Source: UBA1783 sp050950925 (GTDB lineage: Bacteria; Bacillota_I; Bacilli_A; Erysipelotrichales; Erysipelotrichaceae). Taken from it: DNA of 64,000 nt. The stretch spans positions 248,001-312,000 of the forward strand of contig JBMNIN010000001.1 of assembly GCA_050950925.1 (NCBI GenBank), in the 5' to 3' direction. Positions 52,814 through 62,210 of the stretch are shown one piece after another (the stretch's first letter is position 1; each line of letters begins with the position of its first letter). The notes under the pieces are model-generated. The model did not search any database and was not told the origin of the DNA. It saw only the letters and a list, made by a program, of their open reading frames with translations. Both the position numbers and the translations under genes were made by a program.

Positions 52814-53662
52814 ATGAGTAAAGTGCTTGTAATCGGATTAACGCATAAGACGGAAGTCATCTCAATTGCTGAAAATCTTATCAGTGGAGAAGATTTTTTG
52901 TGTCGATATAACAGTTATCTGACCGGAGGACAATACACCGTAGCCTACAATCTGGCTTTTTTAGGAGTTAATACTTTTTTTATTACCAGATTTGGGTTTG
53001 ATATTGATGCCAATGCAATGATGGTTAAGTTAGATAATCTGCAAGGCATGATTCATTCACAACAGTTGAATTTTAAAGAAACACCGATTAAAACATATTT
53101 ATTTGACAGAAATAAAGTAACTACTTTAAGCAACATTCCCTACAACAGTTATCCTGATATTGAAGATGGTCTTCCACAGGAATTTTTTATCAAAACAGAT
53201 TTAGTTATTGTAAATATTTTAAATTATCACTATTTAAATACTATCGTCAGTCTGTATCCTGACCTTCGTTATATTTGCGATAACTATATTCCTAGTGATT
53301 TGCTGCTTGATAAGATGGAAGGTCTTATTCTGGAAGCAGATTATTTAAGAAAAACCATCAAAGAAAAAGACTTTAATGATTTTGCCAGTCAGTTGATAGA
53401 TAAAGGCCTTAAGTGGATTCTGATTACTGACAAGGGCAAAAAAGTCAGTATCTTTACAAAAGATGGCTTTGACTGCATTGAAAAAGAACAATGTGGAATA
53501 AAATATTTAGGCACACATGAGGTTTTTGTCAGTATGTTTGCTGCCAGTCTGGTTGATGGAAAAACTTTTTCAGAATCTGTCATCAGTGCATTAAACATTT
53601 CTAATGATTTATCTTATGTTGATGACCTGGAACTGAGCAAAAACTTATATAAAGAGAGGTAG
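52814..53662 (+). CDS. PfkB-like protein with an altered catalytic motif
   Basis: 282 residues. The PfkB/ribokinase fold is recognisable from TGGQYTVAYNLAFLGV and ITRFGFDIDANAM at the N-terminus and WILITDKGKK-VSIFTKDG near 200. The anion-hole/catalytic motif GAGD is G-T-H-E (LGTHEVFVSMF, about residues 238-248), losing the base Asp and the Gly. Kinase activity is therefore doubtful. No ribosome site is visible and TAAAAT lies 8-10 nt before the ATG, which suggests a leaderless message. It is followed by the flavoprotein gene after 4 bp. Confidence 0.75.
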   Translation: MSKVLVIGLTHKTEVISIAENLISGEDFLCRYNSYLTGGQYTVAYNLAFLGVNTFFITRFGFDIDANAMMVKLDNLQGMIHSQQLNFKETPIKTYLFDRNKVTTLSNIPYNSYPDIEDGLPQEFFIKTDLVIVNILNYHYLNTIVSLYPDLRYICDNYIPSDLLLDKMEGLILEADYLRKTIKEKDFNDFASQLIDKGLKWILITDKGKKVSIFTKDGFDCIEKEQCGIKYLGTHEVFVSMFAASLVDGKTFSESVISALNISNDLSYVDDLELSKNLYKER

Positions 53663-53666
53663 AAAA

Positions 53667-54605
53667 ATGAGTTCATTTAAAGATTTAAGAATTGTTGATA
53701 ATTTTTATCAGACTTCGGCATTTTTTCCAATGCCTACAGTATGTATCTCAACCATCAATGATGACGGCAGTCTGAATATCGGATCATATTCTTTATGTTT
53801 CCCATACTATGTTGCCGGGAAAAAACAATATGCAATGTTGTTATCCTGCCGTAATACATCCAACACCTGTCACAACCTGTTAAAGAGGAAAAAATGTGCC
53901 ATCAACTTTATTGACGACAGCAGAAAAACGTTTAAGGAAGTTGTCAGATTAGGTTATCCTGGACCATCTGATGAAAAAATGAAAGATTTAAAATTTGAGA
54001 TGGAACCAGGACAGGCAGATCCGGCCGATGAAAACCGTCCGCCGGTAATTAAAAGTGCTTTCCAGGTTTTTGAATGTACCTGGGCATCGCATTTAGAAGG
54101 AGCAGATAAATTCAATGCTGATGATATCGATGATGGGCATCCCGGTCCATACAATGATTTCAATGGTATCACAAGCAAATATGGTGCTTTATTTATCCTT
54201 TACATCGATAAAATTTTAATGAAGGAAAAATATTATAATGCTATTGTAGATGGTGTAAATAAATGGAATTTCCCTCCTGTTCCTGTAGATTACGGTTATA
54301 GAGATTCTACAAACTTCTGGTATACTCAATTCCCTAAAATCACCAAACCTGTTTCTGAACCTATTCCTGCTCCAAAAGAAGTGGATTTAATCTCAATTAA
54401 ATATGCCGCAGAAAGGGCACATCCGGAAATCAAATTTACCGATGCAGCATTAAAGAACTTTGTAAAAGTTCCCCGTCCATTTTTGAAAACTGTCTTGAAC
54501 GGTTGTATCAATTGGGCTAAAGAAAACAACGTTACTTTAATAGATGATGAACATGTTAAAATCATAAACGATAAACGTAACGCTGAAAAAGAGGCTAGAA
54601 AATAA
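53667..54605 (+). CDS. FMN-binding flavin-reductase-like protein with a helical C-terminal domain
   Basis: 312 residues. The N-terminal 200 form a flavin reductase-like split barrel (PMPTVCISTINDDGSLNIGSYSL, SCRNTSNTCHNLLKR). The last 75 (AAERAHPEIKFTDAALKNFV ... ENNVTLIDDEHV) resemble the small helical domain seen at the end of some reductases (PCP_red-like). The partner oxidase or substrate is unknown. GAGAGG precedes the ATG. It is likely co-transcribed with the PfkB-like gene. Confidence 0.8.
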   Translation: MSSFKDLRIVDNFYQTSAFFPMPTVCISTINDDGSLNIGSYSLCFPYYVAGKKQYAMLLSCRNTSNTCHNLLKRKKCAINFIDDSRKTFKEVVRLGYPGPSDEKMKDLKFEMEPGQADPADENRPPVIKSAFQVFECTWASHLEGADKFNADDIDDGHPGPYNDFNGITSKYGALFILYIDKILMKEKYYNAIVDGVNKWNFPPVPVDYGYRDSTNFWYTQFPKITKPVSEPIPAPKEVDLISIKYAAERAHPEIKFTDAALKNFVKVPRPFLKTVLNGCINWAKENNVTLIDDEHVKIINDKRNAEKEARK

Positions 54606-54610
54606 CCATA

Positions 54611-54641
54611 AAAATGAACTCTGTTTTGATGAGTTCATTTT
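54611..54641. terminator. Shared bidirectional terminator, flavoprotein and yhfW
   Basis: Eleven-bp perfect stem AAAATGAACTC / GAGTTCATTTT, 9-nt loop. The stop codon of the convergent yhfW gene lies inside the stem. Confidence 0.9.
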
Positions 54642-55846
54642 ATTTCGCTTAAAAACGACTTGCCATTCTGTGGTGCAGGGACCTTGTAGAAATCACATAC
54701 TGTTGCTCCTACATCAGACAATGTCTTTCTTAAACCAATATTTACACCATTTAAACCTTTTTTATAAATTAGAAGTGGCACATTTTCTCTAGTGTGTTTA
54801 TTATGACCAATATGTGGATCATTGCCATGATCAGCCATGATAACTAAAATATCGTCTTTATTTAACATTTTAATTATTTGACCGATTTTTTCATCCGCGA
54901 TTTCTAATAATTTCTTAAACCAGCTGCTATCCTGTGAATGACCTGCTAAATCTGTTTCCTGAACATTGGTACAAATAAAACCGCATTCCATATTTTTTAT
55001 TTCCTCAATTGTCAAATTTAAGACCTCATCAGTATCAACACATGATACTGATTTTCCTTTTTCGTTAGTTACGATATCCGCTACCTTGCCAAACAATGCC
55101 ACCGGAATATCATGATTAGTCAGAATTGTCGGAGCCTGAACTTTTTCATCAACACCATAACCTAAGTGTCGACACTGATAACCCTGAATATAGGATTTAG
55201 AATTAACCGCATGAATACCGATGTATTTATCTTCTCTTACTTCTTCAGCTGCCAGAACATCTTCTATTGTGTTTCCGGTTCCGCCAAAAACAATTACTCT
55301 ATTAACTGTAGCAACTTCTCTTACTTTTTTTCCGATTTTCAGTTCTTCTTCAAAACTCATGAAGTCCAGAGGAGCTGTACAGTTATAAGCCATACCTAAA
55401 TCCGCATCGATATTATCTGCTACTGTACAATAATTATCCACTAACAGGTATCTTAAAGCACCATTTTTTCTTACTTCAACTTTATGACCCTGATTCTCTA
55501 AATGTTGTTTTATTTCATTAACTTTTTGCTGAAAAGGTTGCGTAACAGGTTTTTTTGGTAATGTTCCCATTATTTCCTGATGTCCCATAAAAGTATCAGC
55601 GCCAGAATGCATCAGCTCACTTATTCCATAATTGGCAGTTTTAGAAAATTTCATACATTCTGATTCCTGACCATAAGCATTCATTAGGCCTAACTTTTCC
55701 AGGGTTGGCAGTTTTAACTGCGGGTAATCTTTTAAAATACTTCCCAAAGTTGAAGAACCTTCATCTCCCGGTCTGGCAGTTGCAGCATCAGAGGTCGCCT
55801 GCAGACCAAACCCATCTAATACTATAACTACAAATCTTTTATTCAT
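54635..55846 (-). CDS. yhfW: YhfW-like phosphopentomutase-family protein
   Basis: 403 residues of the DeoB/alkaline phosphatase superfamily. Metal ligands and the phospho-threonine region are visible: VIVLDGFG at the start (Asp), GADTFMGHQEIMGT (Thr), TDLAGHSQDS and MADHGNDPHIGHNKHTREN near the end. DeoB-type proteins interconvert ribose 1-phosphate and ribose 5-phosphate. YhfW in E. coli is in the yhf operon and its substrate is unknown. Start overlaps yhfS by 4 bp; final gene of the operon. Confidence 0.88.
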   Translation of the reverse strand: MNKRFVVIVLDGFGLQATSDAATARPGDEGSSTLGSILKDYPQLKLPTLEKLGLMNAYGQESECMKFSKTANYGISELMHSGADTFMGHQEIMGTLPKKPVTQPFQQKVNEIKQHLENQGHKVEVRKNGALRYLLVDNYCTVADNIDADLGMAYNCTAPLDFMSFEEELKIGKKVREVATVNRVIVFGGTGNTIEDVLAAEEVREDKYIGIHAVNSKSYIQGYQCRHLGYGVDEKVQAPTILTNHDIPVALFGKVADIVTNEKGKSVSCVDTDEVLNLTIEEIKNMECGFICTNVQETDLAGHSQDSSWFKKLLEIADEKIGQIIKMLNKDDILVIMADHGNDPHIGHNKHTRENVPLLIYKKGLNGVNIGLRKTLSDVGATVCDFYKVPAPQNGKSFLSEIK

Positions 55847-56946
55847 ATTTTACCTTCAACAACTTCAATACTTTTCTTTAGCACATTTAAAACAGTTTCT
55901 GCACCGGCTCTGTTTGGATTTATTCTTATCATCCTGTCCGCCAGTGTCGGATCTGTCTTTAAAAATGTACCTGAAACACGATAAAACATTGGCGCAAATT
56001 CGTATTTACTTTCCGCTCCTACCGGATAAGGCAGAGCTCCCATTTTTTCTGCTTCAGCCAGTACCTGCCTGGCAATTGGTTTTTCAAATTCAATAATCAG
56101 TACTTTTGATTGGGCATTAGCTAAATATGCATTTTTTATCCCTTTAATTTCACCAGCATTAAGTATTTCAAGTATTTTATCACTTGTTTCTGAGGCAATT
56201 GCCAGCATTACCGGAGCATAAATAAATCCCCGTAAAACTTCTAAAGCTTCCCAGCCCTGAGTCTGACAGCCGCCAGAATAATGCATTTTTCTTATTTTAC
56301 TGATATATTCTTTTTTGCCTACAACACAACCTATCCCTTCAGGACCCTGCAGTTTAAAAGTGGAAAAACAGGATAAATCCGCTCCTGACTCGCATGAAAT
56401 TTTATCTACCTTAAATACAGCATAATTATCATCACAGATAACAGGCATGTCTTTAACTTTTTTTATTGCTTTTATTACTTCTTTTATATCATACCTGTCG
56501 TCTAATTTTTGACGGGTATGTTGAACTAAAGCACAGACGATATCCGGATTTTCATCTATTACTTTTTTAATATCTTTCAAATCATTAAAATCTGCTCTGA
56601 CTACATTTATACCCAGCATATCAATTGATGAAACCGTTGTTGAATAGATTGCAGCGTTGTGAACAAGCAGTTTTTCATTATTTTTAATCATTGATGTTAA
56701 ACCATACCTGATTGCTCCGGTTCCTGAACCTCTGATCAGAACACAATCTTCACTGTTAAAAATTTCAGCAATAGCTTTTTCCGCTTTAATTGTTGTCAAA
56801 GGCTGATTATCCGGTTGTCTTACACCTAAATCACCAAGAGTCAATAACTCAGAACCTGTAAAATGATTCATGATACATTGAACAATTCTGAATTGTTTTT
56901 CTTTTGCCTTTTTTAGGCTAATACTTTCTAAAGGATAAGTTTTCAT
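55843..56946 (-). CDS. yhfS: YhfS-like PLP-dependent fold-I aminotransferase/lyase
   Basis: 367 residues, similar in order to Cys/Met metabolism and YhfS-type PLP enzymes: VRQPDNQPLTTIKAEKAIAE, CVLIRGSGTGAIRYG (PLP-phosphate site), CDDNYAVFKV (Asp contacting the pyridine N), and FSTFKLQGPEG (Schiff-base Lys). It may carry out transamination or elimination on the pathway intermediate. Start follows the amidase-like gene by 11 bp; end overlaps yhfW by 4 bp. Confidence 0.87.
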   Translation of the reverse strand: MKTYPLESISLKKAKEKQFRIVQCIMNHFTGSELLTLGDLGVRQPDNQPLTTIKAEKAIAEIFNSEDCVLIRGSGTGAIRYGLTSMIKNNEKLLVHNAAIYSTTVSSIDMLGINVVRADFNDLKDIKKVIDENPDIVCALVQHTRQKLDDRYDIKEVIKAIKKVKDMPVICDDNYAVFKVDKISCESGADLSCFSTFKLQGPEGIGCVVGKKEYISKIRKMHYSGGCQTQGWEALEVLRGFIYAPVMLAIASETSDKILEILNAGEIKGIKNAYLANAQSKVLIIEFEKPIARQVLAEAEKMGALPYPVGAESKYEFAPMFYRVSGTFLKTDPTLADRMIRINPNRAGAETVLNVLKKSIEVVEGKI

Positions 56947-56957
56947 AGTCTTTACTC

Positions 56958-57929
56958 CTATATCTGATAACCTTCGTCAAAATAGTTATCTAAATCTAAA
57001 AAATATCTTTCTATCAGTTCATTGCGATATTGTTTGAAACATTCGCCCAATTTTAATAATTTTACTACTTTTTCCTCTGTTGATTCACACATCAGCAGTA
57101 TTGCCACTCCCAATTCATTTTGAGGAATAGCCATTGCTGTAGCATCGGCAATATTGCAGACACGAACAAACCCTTTGTTTGCCTGTTTCTGGATTGCCCT
57201 TGTTCTTTCATCATAATGACCAAACAGAGAATCACCAAAGCCATATAAGTCTATTGGTCCTTCTGTAACCATAAACACATCACATTCTGCAAGTATTTCT
57301 TTCAGATATTCTGTCAATTTATTTCTCGGAGAACTGCTATCCATTATCGCAATTACTTCACTATCGACACCATGATAGACTTTATCGCTAAATACTCTTC
57401 CATATTCTTCTGCTGACTGTAATCCCGTTGCTGCTTTTATCGCTTTGTAGAGAATTTTTACCTCTCTGGCAAAAAAACCTAAAGAATTTCCGGCAATAAT
57501 TCCATCAGTATTTTCTTTCTTTTCTTCTTTACGGTCCTTTTCCAGAAGTCTGGAAATAAAACCGTAAATATTAACACACATCGCTGGTGCTAAAACACTG
57601 CCTCCACCATCATTACCAATTCCTAAATCATTAATCCCGGCAAAAACATTAATTGCTGTTCCTGAAGAAGAACCGGACATATAATTTCCAGTAACTGGAT
57701 TTATCAGTTCTATGTCTACAGCTCTTCCAGCCAATTGTGATTTTTTATCAACAGTATGTAATGAAAAACCATGAGGTTGTAACTTCTTCATTAAGGTATT
57801 GGGAATAGATGACGTATTTTTTATACCAACCAGATAATCATCTTTATTTTCTACTTCCAATACTTTTACAACCGATTTATAAGGATTTAGCAAGGCAACT
57901 CTGTGTTGTTTTTCATAATTACCTTTCAT
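56958..57929 (-). CDS. Amidase-signature-like enzyme, shortened
   Basis: 323 residues against about 450-500 for amidase-signature enzymes. The catalytic triad appears kept: Lys in VGIKNTSS (K of KxN), cis-Ser in SGSSSGTAIN, and nucleophile Ser in IGNDGGGSVLAPA (GGGS). The C-terminal half is much shorter. It would cleave an amide of the pathway substrate. It is not part of the E. coli yhf operon as I know it, so it is an accessory member here. Gene overlaps nothing; 4 bp after YhfX. Confidence 0.8.
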   Translation of the reverse strand: MKGNYEKQHRVALLNPYKSVVKVLEVENKDDYLVGIKNTSSIPNTLMKKLQPHGFSLHTVDKKSQLAGRAVDIELINPVTGNYMSGSSSGTAINVFAGINDLGIGNDGGGSVLAPAMCVNIYGFISRLLEKDRKEEKKENTDGIIAGNSLGFFAREVKILYKAIKAATGLQSAEEYGRVFSDKVYHGVDSEVIAIMDSSSPRNKLTEYLKEILAECDVFMVTEGPIDLYGFGDSLFGHYDERTRAIQKQANKGFVRVCNIADATAMAIPQNELGVAILLMCESTEEKVVKLLKLGECFKQYRNELIERYFLDLDNYFDEGYQI

Positions 57930-57933
57930 ATGA

Positions 57934-59097
57934 TTACCAGTTTTTTTCTATTATTTCTCCCAGACCGTTGTATAGAGCAAATAATTCAGGTTTATTGTCT
58001 TTTAATCCCTTCACAACAGCTACATGACTTCTGGTAGTAAAAATCTGAACTCTGTAACACATAATCACACCATCTCCTACTTTATGTCTGCCCTGAAGTT
58101 TAAAATGATAGTCTATATTGTTATCTGCAGCACTGCATTTCACCTTTTTACTATTTTCTAAACTTGTGCCAACCAGAGCACTTTCCAGATTGCCTCTTCG
58201 ATAGAAGCCTCCACCGTAACAATGACTGTTTTCCTTGAAATTGTGTGATATTTCACTCACATAGACATAGCCGATTTTTTCTGGCTGTACTGTATATTTA
58301 TGCAGTGGTGTTGTCCCAGTCAGACCATGTCCCGGCTCACCACTATTTCCGCCATATTTATGAATTATTCCCATAGTATAGCAACATGTTGCTGATGGAA
58401 GATTAATTAAAAGATTATCATATCCTTTTCCTTCAGCAATTCTAATCGCCTTCTCCATCGCCTGCATATTTGTTGTAGGCAATATATCAGCCTGATTATT
58501 ATCGTATAAAAATGCCGGGAAAACCGTTAAGCCTGCCAATCTGACATTTTTCAGTTTTGAAATTTGATCAATCAAACCCCCTAAACTATCGACAAAAAAT
58601 CCGCCCTGCTGACTGTCATATAAAAATGAATTTTCATCTACAACTCTAGGCATAATATTCTGAATATGATTTTGTTTTTCAGCAATTTCATTAATTGCTT
58701 CAATCATTTCAAAACTGTAAACCGTCATAATTTCTGGTTTATTTTTAATGATCGTCTCTAGTGCCGCCTTAGGAACCTGCACCAGATGACCGACATTTCC
58801 TAATTTAATATTGTTTTTAATCATCGTTAGTGTTTCTTTGAAATCTACTGCTACAACTCCGTCAAAACCAATTTCCATCAGTCCTTTGGCAATCTCAGGA
58901 TTTCTGCCTATTTGTTTTGTCATAAAAAATAACTTAATGCCTAAAGGATCTGCAATTTCTTTCATTTTCTTGCCGTTTTCAATTATTGCATCATAATCCA
59001 AAACATATGTATCAGGCAATATTTTCCCTTCCTGCTGTAATTTAAAAGCAAATTCAATAAGTTTCGGATTATTTTCCCTTACTCTTTCCAAAAACAT
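57934..59097 (-). CDS. yhfX: YhfX-like alanine racemase-fold PLP enzyme
   Basis: 387 residues, fold-III (alanine racemase N-terminal) barrel followed by a beta domain. FFMTKQIGRNPE carries the PLP Lys near residue 60; VLDYDAIIENGKKMKEIAD is the typical start; PSATCCYTMGI and GNSGEPGHGLTGTTP lie near the PLP-phosphate site. E. coli YhfX is annotated as an alanine racemase-like protein of unknown substrate. It lies between Php and the amidase-like gene with short gaps. Confidence 0.88.
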   Translation of the reverse strand: MFLERVRENNPKLIEFAFKLQQEGKILPDTYVLDYDAIIENGKKMKEIADPLGIKLFFMTKQIGRNPEIAKGLMEIGFDGVVAVDFKETLTMIKNNIKLGNVGHLVQVPKAALETIIKNKPEIMTVYSFEMIEAINEIAEKQNHIQNIMPRVVDENSFLYDSQQGGFFVDSLGGLIDQISKLKNVRLAGLTVFPAFLYDNNQADILPTTNMQAMEKAIRIAEGKGYDNLLINLPSATCCYTMGIIHKYGGNSGEPGHGLTGTTPLHKYTVQPEKIGYVYVSEISHNFKENSHCYGGGFYRRGNLESALVGTSLENSKKVKCSAADNNIDYHFKLQGRHKVGDGVIMCYRVQIFTTRSHVAVVKGLKDNKPELFALYNGLGEIIEKNW

Positions 59098-59109
59098 AAG
59101 GTCACCTCC

Positions 59110-60021
59110 CTATTTCCAGGCATTAGATAATATTCTTGCCGGGTTTTTAACAGTTATTTTTTCAATATCTTCATCTGTTGCTCCCATTTCTTTTAATAAT
59201 GGCAGTACTTTCTTATATGCTGTCAAATATCCGTCGCCACCATGGGAAACAAAATATGTTCTTCTTGAAACATCATTAGAAACCAGAATATGATCTCCAT
59301 AACCTGCTTTAATTATTTTAAGCATGTTGACAGCTCTTATCTCATCAGGCTGATAAGCGGTTTTCCCACAGGTATCAAAAGCCAGATTTACACCCATCTT
59401 CAATAATTCCAAATGATACAGACTGTCATCAATTAAATCCTGATGGCCTAAGATTATCTTATCCGGATTCATTCCATATGACAACAGTATTTCAACTGTT
59501 TCCCTAGCAGTTTCTTTTCCTGTATGAGTACTCACTGCACATCCTGTCCTGCTGGCTGCTAATCCTGCAGCTTTTAAAATTTTTCTTTCATTTCCAACAA
59601 AACCATCATCGCTTGAAGCAATTTCAGCAATGATACCAGCTTTAATTCCTGTATCTTCTATTCCTTCCGTCAATTCTTTTATATATACTTCTGCGATTTC
59701 TTCTACAGTTGCATCATTCAGCCACTTTGGATGATATGGTGCCAAATAATAACCTGTTGAACAGACTATTTTTAATCCTGTCTTCTCGCTGATTTCTTTC
59801 AATTTCAAAACATCTCTATTTAAATCTATTGTTGTTACTTCAACTGCTGCTTCAACTCCTAAATCCATCATCATTCTTATTTCGGGAACTACTTCTTCAA
59901 CCGTTTCAATTATTGAAACATCATCTTTTCTTATATGAGTCAAATCAACAATAAAATGTTCGTGGCACATCGTTTTTCCAAAATCTTCTTTGTTTATATC
60001 TTTTAACACTGTCCTGATCAT
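59110..60021 (-). CDS. php: Phosphotriesterase-homology protein
   Basis: 303 residues, PTE/Php family (YhfV). Metal ligands: MCHEHFIVDL (HxH), Glu in GIIAEIASS (bridging acid seen in Php instead of carbamylated Lys), STHTG (His), ILGHQDLID (His) and HILVSNDVSRR (Asp). Family members are lactonases or phosphodiesterases of unclear substrate. It is preceded by a 14-bp hairpin and a GGGGGAG ribosome site, so it may be expressed or stabilised separately within the operon. Confidence 0.92.
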   Translation of the reverse strand: MIRTVLKDINKEDFGKTMCHEHFIVDLTHIRKDDVSIIETVEEVVPEIRMMMDLGVEAAVEVTTIDLNRDVLKLKEISEKTGLKIVCSTGYYLAPYHPKWLNDATVEEIAEVYIKELTEGIEDTGIKAGIIAEIASSDDGFVGNERKILKAAGLAASRTGCAVSTHTGKETARETVEILLSYGMNPDKIILGHQDLIDDSLYHLELLKMGVNLAFDTCGKTAYQPDEIRAVNMLKIIKAGYGDHILVSNDVSRRTYFVSHGGDGYLTAYKKVLPLLKEMGATDEDIEKITVKNPARILSNAWK

Positions 60022-60043
60022 AACTATTCACTCCCCCAATGAA

Positions 60044-60075
60044 ATTAGGACATCAGGCCTTCCTGATGTCCTAAT
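60044..60075 (-). repeat. Perfect 14-bp hairpin inside the Yhf operon
   Basis: ATTAGGACATCAGG / CCTGATGTCCTAAT with a 4-nt loop. It lies between YhfU and Php. The minus-strand text after it (TTCATTGGGGG) lacks a T run, so it is more likely an RNA processing or stability element than a full terminator. Confidence 0.8.
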
Positions 60076-60091
60076 GTTTTCCTTCCCTTAT

Positions 60092-60472
60092 TTATTCAGG
60101 TAAACCTTCAGATTTGTCAATCAATGCTTTTACAAGAGCTGGAACTACTTGTTCGGTATGTGAAATCACATATCCAAAAGCTCTATGATTGCCACCATAA
60201 ATCATACGGCGAATTTCTTTTTCATTTGGACATTTTCCCTGTCTGGATACTACTAAACAGTTTGAATATCCCAAAACCATAATAGCTGTCGCTAAACTTC
60301 CGCCGCCTCCAGTCTGACAACTGCCTAAATAAAAATCGACTTCACCTTTCTTTACTTTACGTGCGGCAATCATATCTGAATCTGATAAAACTTCCACTTT
60401 ATCCGGGAAATTACTTTCGATAATCTTTTTAGTCTGAGCTGCAGTCAATCCACAGCATTCGATTTTTAACAT
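60092..60472 (-). CDS. yhfU: YhfU-like protein (DUF2620)
   Basis: 126 residues. The glycine-rich GSCQTGGGGSLATAIM follows DFYLG, with MIYGGNHRAFGYVISH near the C-terminus, matching DUF2620/YhfU. The glycine loop looks like a phosphate-binding turn. Function unknown; always beside the YhfT transporter in the yhf-type loci I know, which suggests a transport or allosteric partner. Confidence 0.87.
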   Translation of the reverse strand: MLKIECCGLTAAQTKKIIESNFPDKVEVLSDSDMIAARKVKKGEVDFYLGSCQTGGGGSLATAIMVLGYSNCLVVSRQGKCPNEKEIRRMIYGGNHRAFGYVISHTEQVVPALVKALIDKSEGLPE

Positions 60473-60489
60473 AGGAGTCCTCCTTTATT

Positions 60490-61803
60490 TTAACCTAATT
60501 GAACAAAACCTAAGAATACAACAATGTTGTATAAAATACCTACTACTACAGCAGCAATTGGACCTACTGCAGTTTTTGGTATTCTTAAACCAGTAACTTC
60601 ATTAACTGTATAGAATGCACCAACAATCATCATACCGGTTCCACCCCAAATAGCATTAGCTGCCATAAATGCACCAATTGTCAATGCCAGGCTGATTGTA
60701 GCATTCATAGCGCCACGAATGTGGTCACCTGATTTAGATAATTCTGGAAATTTAGCTAACAATTTACCTAATAATCCAATTAATTGAATTTCAATAAACT
60801 CAACTGCAAATCCGAAGATTGGAGCCAGCCACCAGGTCGGAGCAATTGCGCCTGCCAGCATACAGGTACATAAACCAACTGCCTGATAAACACCGGTTGC
60901 TAATGCTGTAGAAACAATCAGTGGAATAAATGCAATTATTACACCAACCATGGCAATGTAAAATGGTGTCATATCACCAGACATTACAGCTGGTGCTAAC
61001 AGGTATGGCTGATAAGCCTGAGCTAAAATCCTAATACCTAACGCATTAAGTGCGCCCTGAATTGACAAATATAACCAGTTTGATTTGATTCTGGCAGCAT
61101 TCCTAGAGAATAAGTTTTCTTCTTCTTCGTCAGTTTCAACAGATTCTCCTTCACTTCCCTTAACTGAGAACACCAACAAGCATATCATACCAGCCAGCAT
61201 AGCGAATGTGTATGGGAATAGCGAAACGCTAACTTCACCGATAGTAACTTTACCAACAATTGTACATACCATATATACGATTGCCTCAATAACTCCGGTA
61301 AGAATACCTTTTTTAGCATCAAACTGACCGGCAATTGCTACTGCTGGGAAAGCACAGAAAATTGGTAATGTCGGTCCTGAGATATTTGTTAAATCGCTCA
61401 AAAAGTTATATGGCAATGCCTGAAATGCCGCATTAATAGCATTTGTTCCAAACGCACATAACAAACCATAAGCAGCACCAATTCCCAATGCAACGTACTT
61501 GTTAGGAGACCAGGCACCTAAACAGTCACACGCAATCAGTGTTAAGTGACAGGCAATTAAGCCTGTTCCAAGCCATTGGCTAAAGCCGGCTAGAACCCAG
61601 CCAAAGCCCATACCAGTAATAACAACAGCAAACTCTGCACGAGACATTCTGCCTTCTGTTAATTCCGGGAATACCGGTCTAGCACCGTCATTAAAGTTAG
61701 AAATGCCCTTATGTGACAATAATGACGCCCAGGCACAAATAGCTACTAATACAACAGTTCTAAACGCAAACGGGAATTCAAAACTAGTAATAATACCTTC
61801 CAT
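60490..61803 (-). CDS. yhfT: YhfT-like membrane transporter
   Basis: 437 residues with 10-12 hydrophobic segments. Loop motifs NDGARPVFPELTEGRMSRAE near residue 40 and GLRIPKTAVGPIAAVVVG at the end mark the YhfT family. It is presumed to import the substrate of the operon. It is followed by YhfU (18 bp) and preceded by YhfY (28 bp). Confidence 0.88.
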   Translation of the reverse strand: MEGIITSFEFPFAFRTVVLVAICAWASLLSHKGISNFNDGARPVFPELTEGRMSRAEFAVVITGMGFGWVLAGFSQWLGTGLIACHLTLIACDCLGAWSPNKYVALGIGAAYGLLCAFGTNAINAAFQALPYNFLSDLTNISGPTLPIFCAFPAVAIAGQFDAKKGILTGVIEAIVYMVCTIVGKVTIGEVSVSLFPYTFAMLAGMICLLVFSVKGSEGESVETDEEEENLFSRNAARIKSNWLYLSIQGALNALGIRILAQAYQPYLLAPAVMSGDMTPFYIAMVGVIIAFIPLIVSTALATGVYQAVGLCTCMLAGAIAPTWWLAPIFGFAVEFIEIQLIGLLGKLLAKFPELSKSGDHIRGAMNATISLALTIGAFMAANAIWGGTGMMIVGAFYTVNEVTGLRIPKTAVGPIAAVVVGILYNIVVFLGFVQLG

Positions 61804-61830
61804 ATTTTTCTCCTTTACTATTTCCTAATA

Positions 61831-62208
61831 CTAATTCCATTGATTATCTGCCTTAAAAGCAGATATCAAATTGTTTATATGAAGCAAGAAATAACCCTTT
61901 TCTATTTCAGTAATAGGATTATTTGTTACTTTAACAACTTTTTCAAAGACCTCTAAAGAAAGTTCATAGGTTTTTAGTCCTTTTAACTGATTGACAATTT
62001 CCAGCGGCAGCTCTTCTATCATTTCATCAGTGTTTAACCTGGAATATGCAGCACATATATGAGCGATAAACGTGGCGGCATTTTCTTCAGATAAAGTTAC
62101 TCCGTATTCTTCTTTAAACATATTTATAATGCTGTTAACGTCTTTAATATCATTTTCATTAATCATTCCACCTGCTAAATACAGTTCAAATCTTTCATTA
62201 AAATCCAC
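61831..62208 (-). CDS. yhfY: YhfY-like PRD-domain protein
   Basis: 125 residues forming a single PRD domain: FIAHICAAYSRL and FLLHINNLISAF each contain the conserved PRD histidine and spacing. Lacking a DNA-binding domain, it probably regulates the partner YhfZ or is a phospho-switch under HPr control. It starts 2 bp after the zinc-ribbon gene. Confidence 0.87.
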   Translation of the reverse strand: MDFNERFELYLAGGMINENDIKDVNSIINMFKEEYGVTLSEENAATFIAHICAAYSRLNTDEMIEELPLEIVNQLKGLKTYELSLEVFEKVVKVTNNPITEIEKGYFLLHINNLISAFKADNQWN

Positions 62209-62210
62209 TT

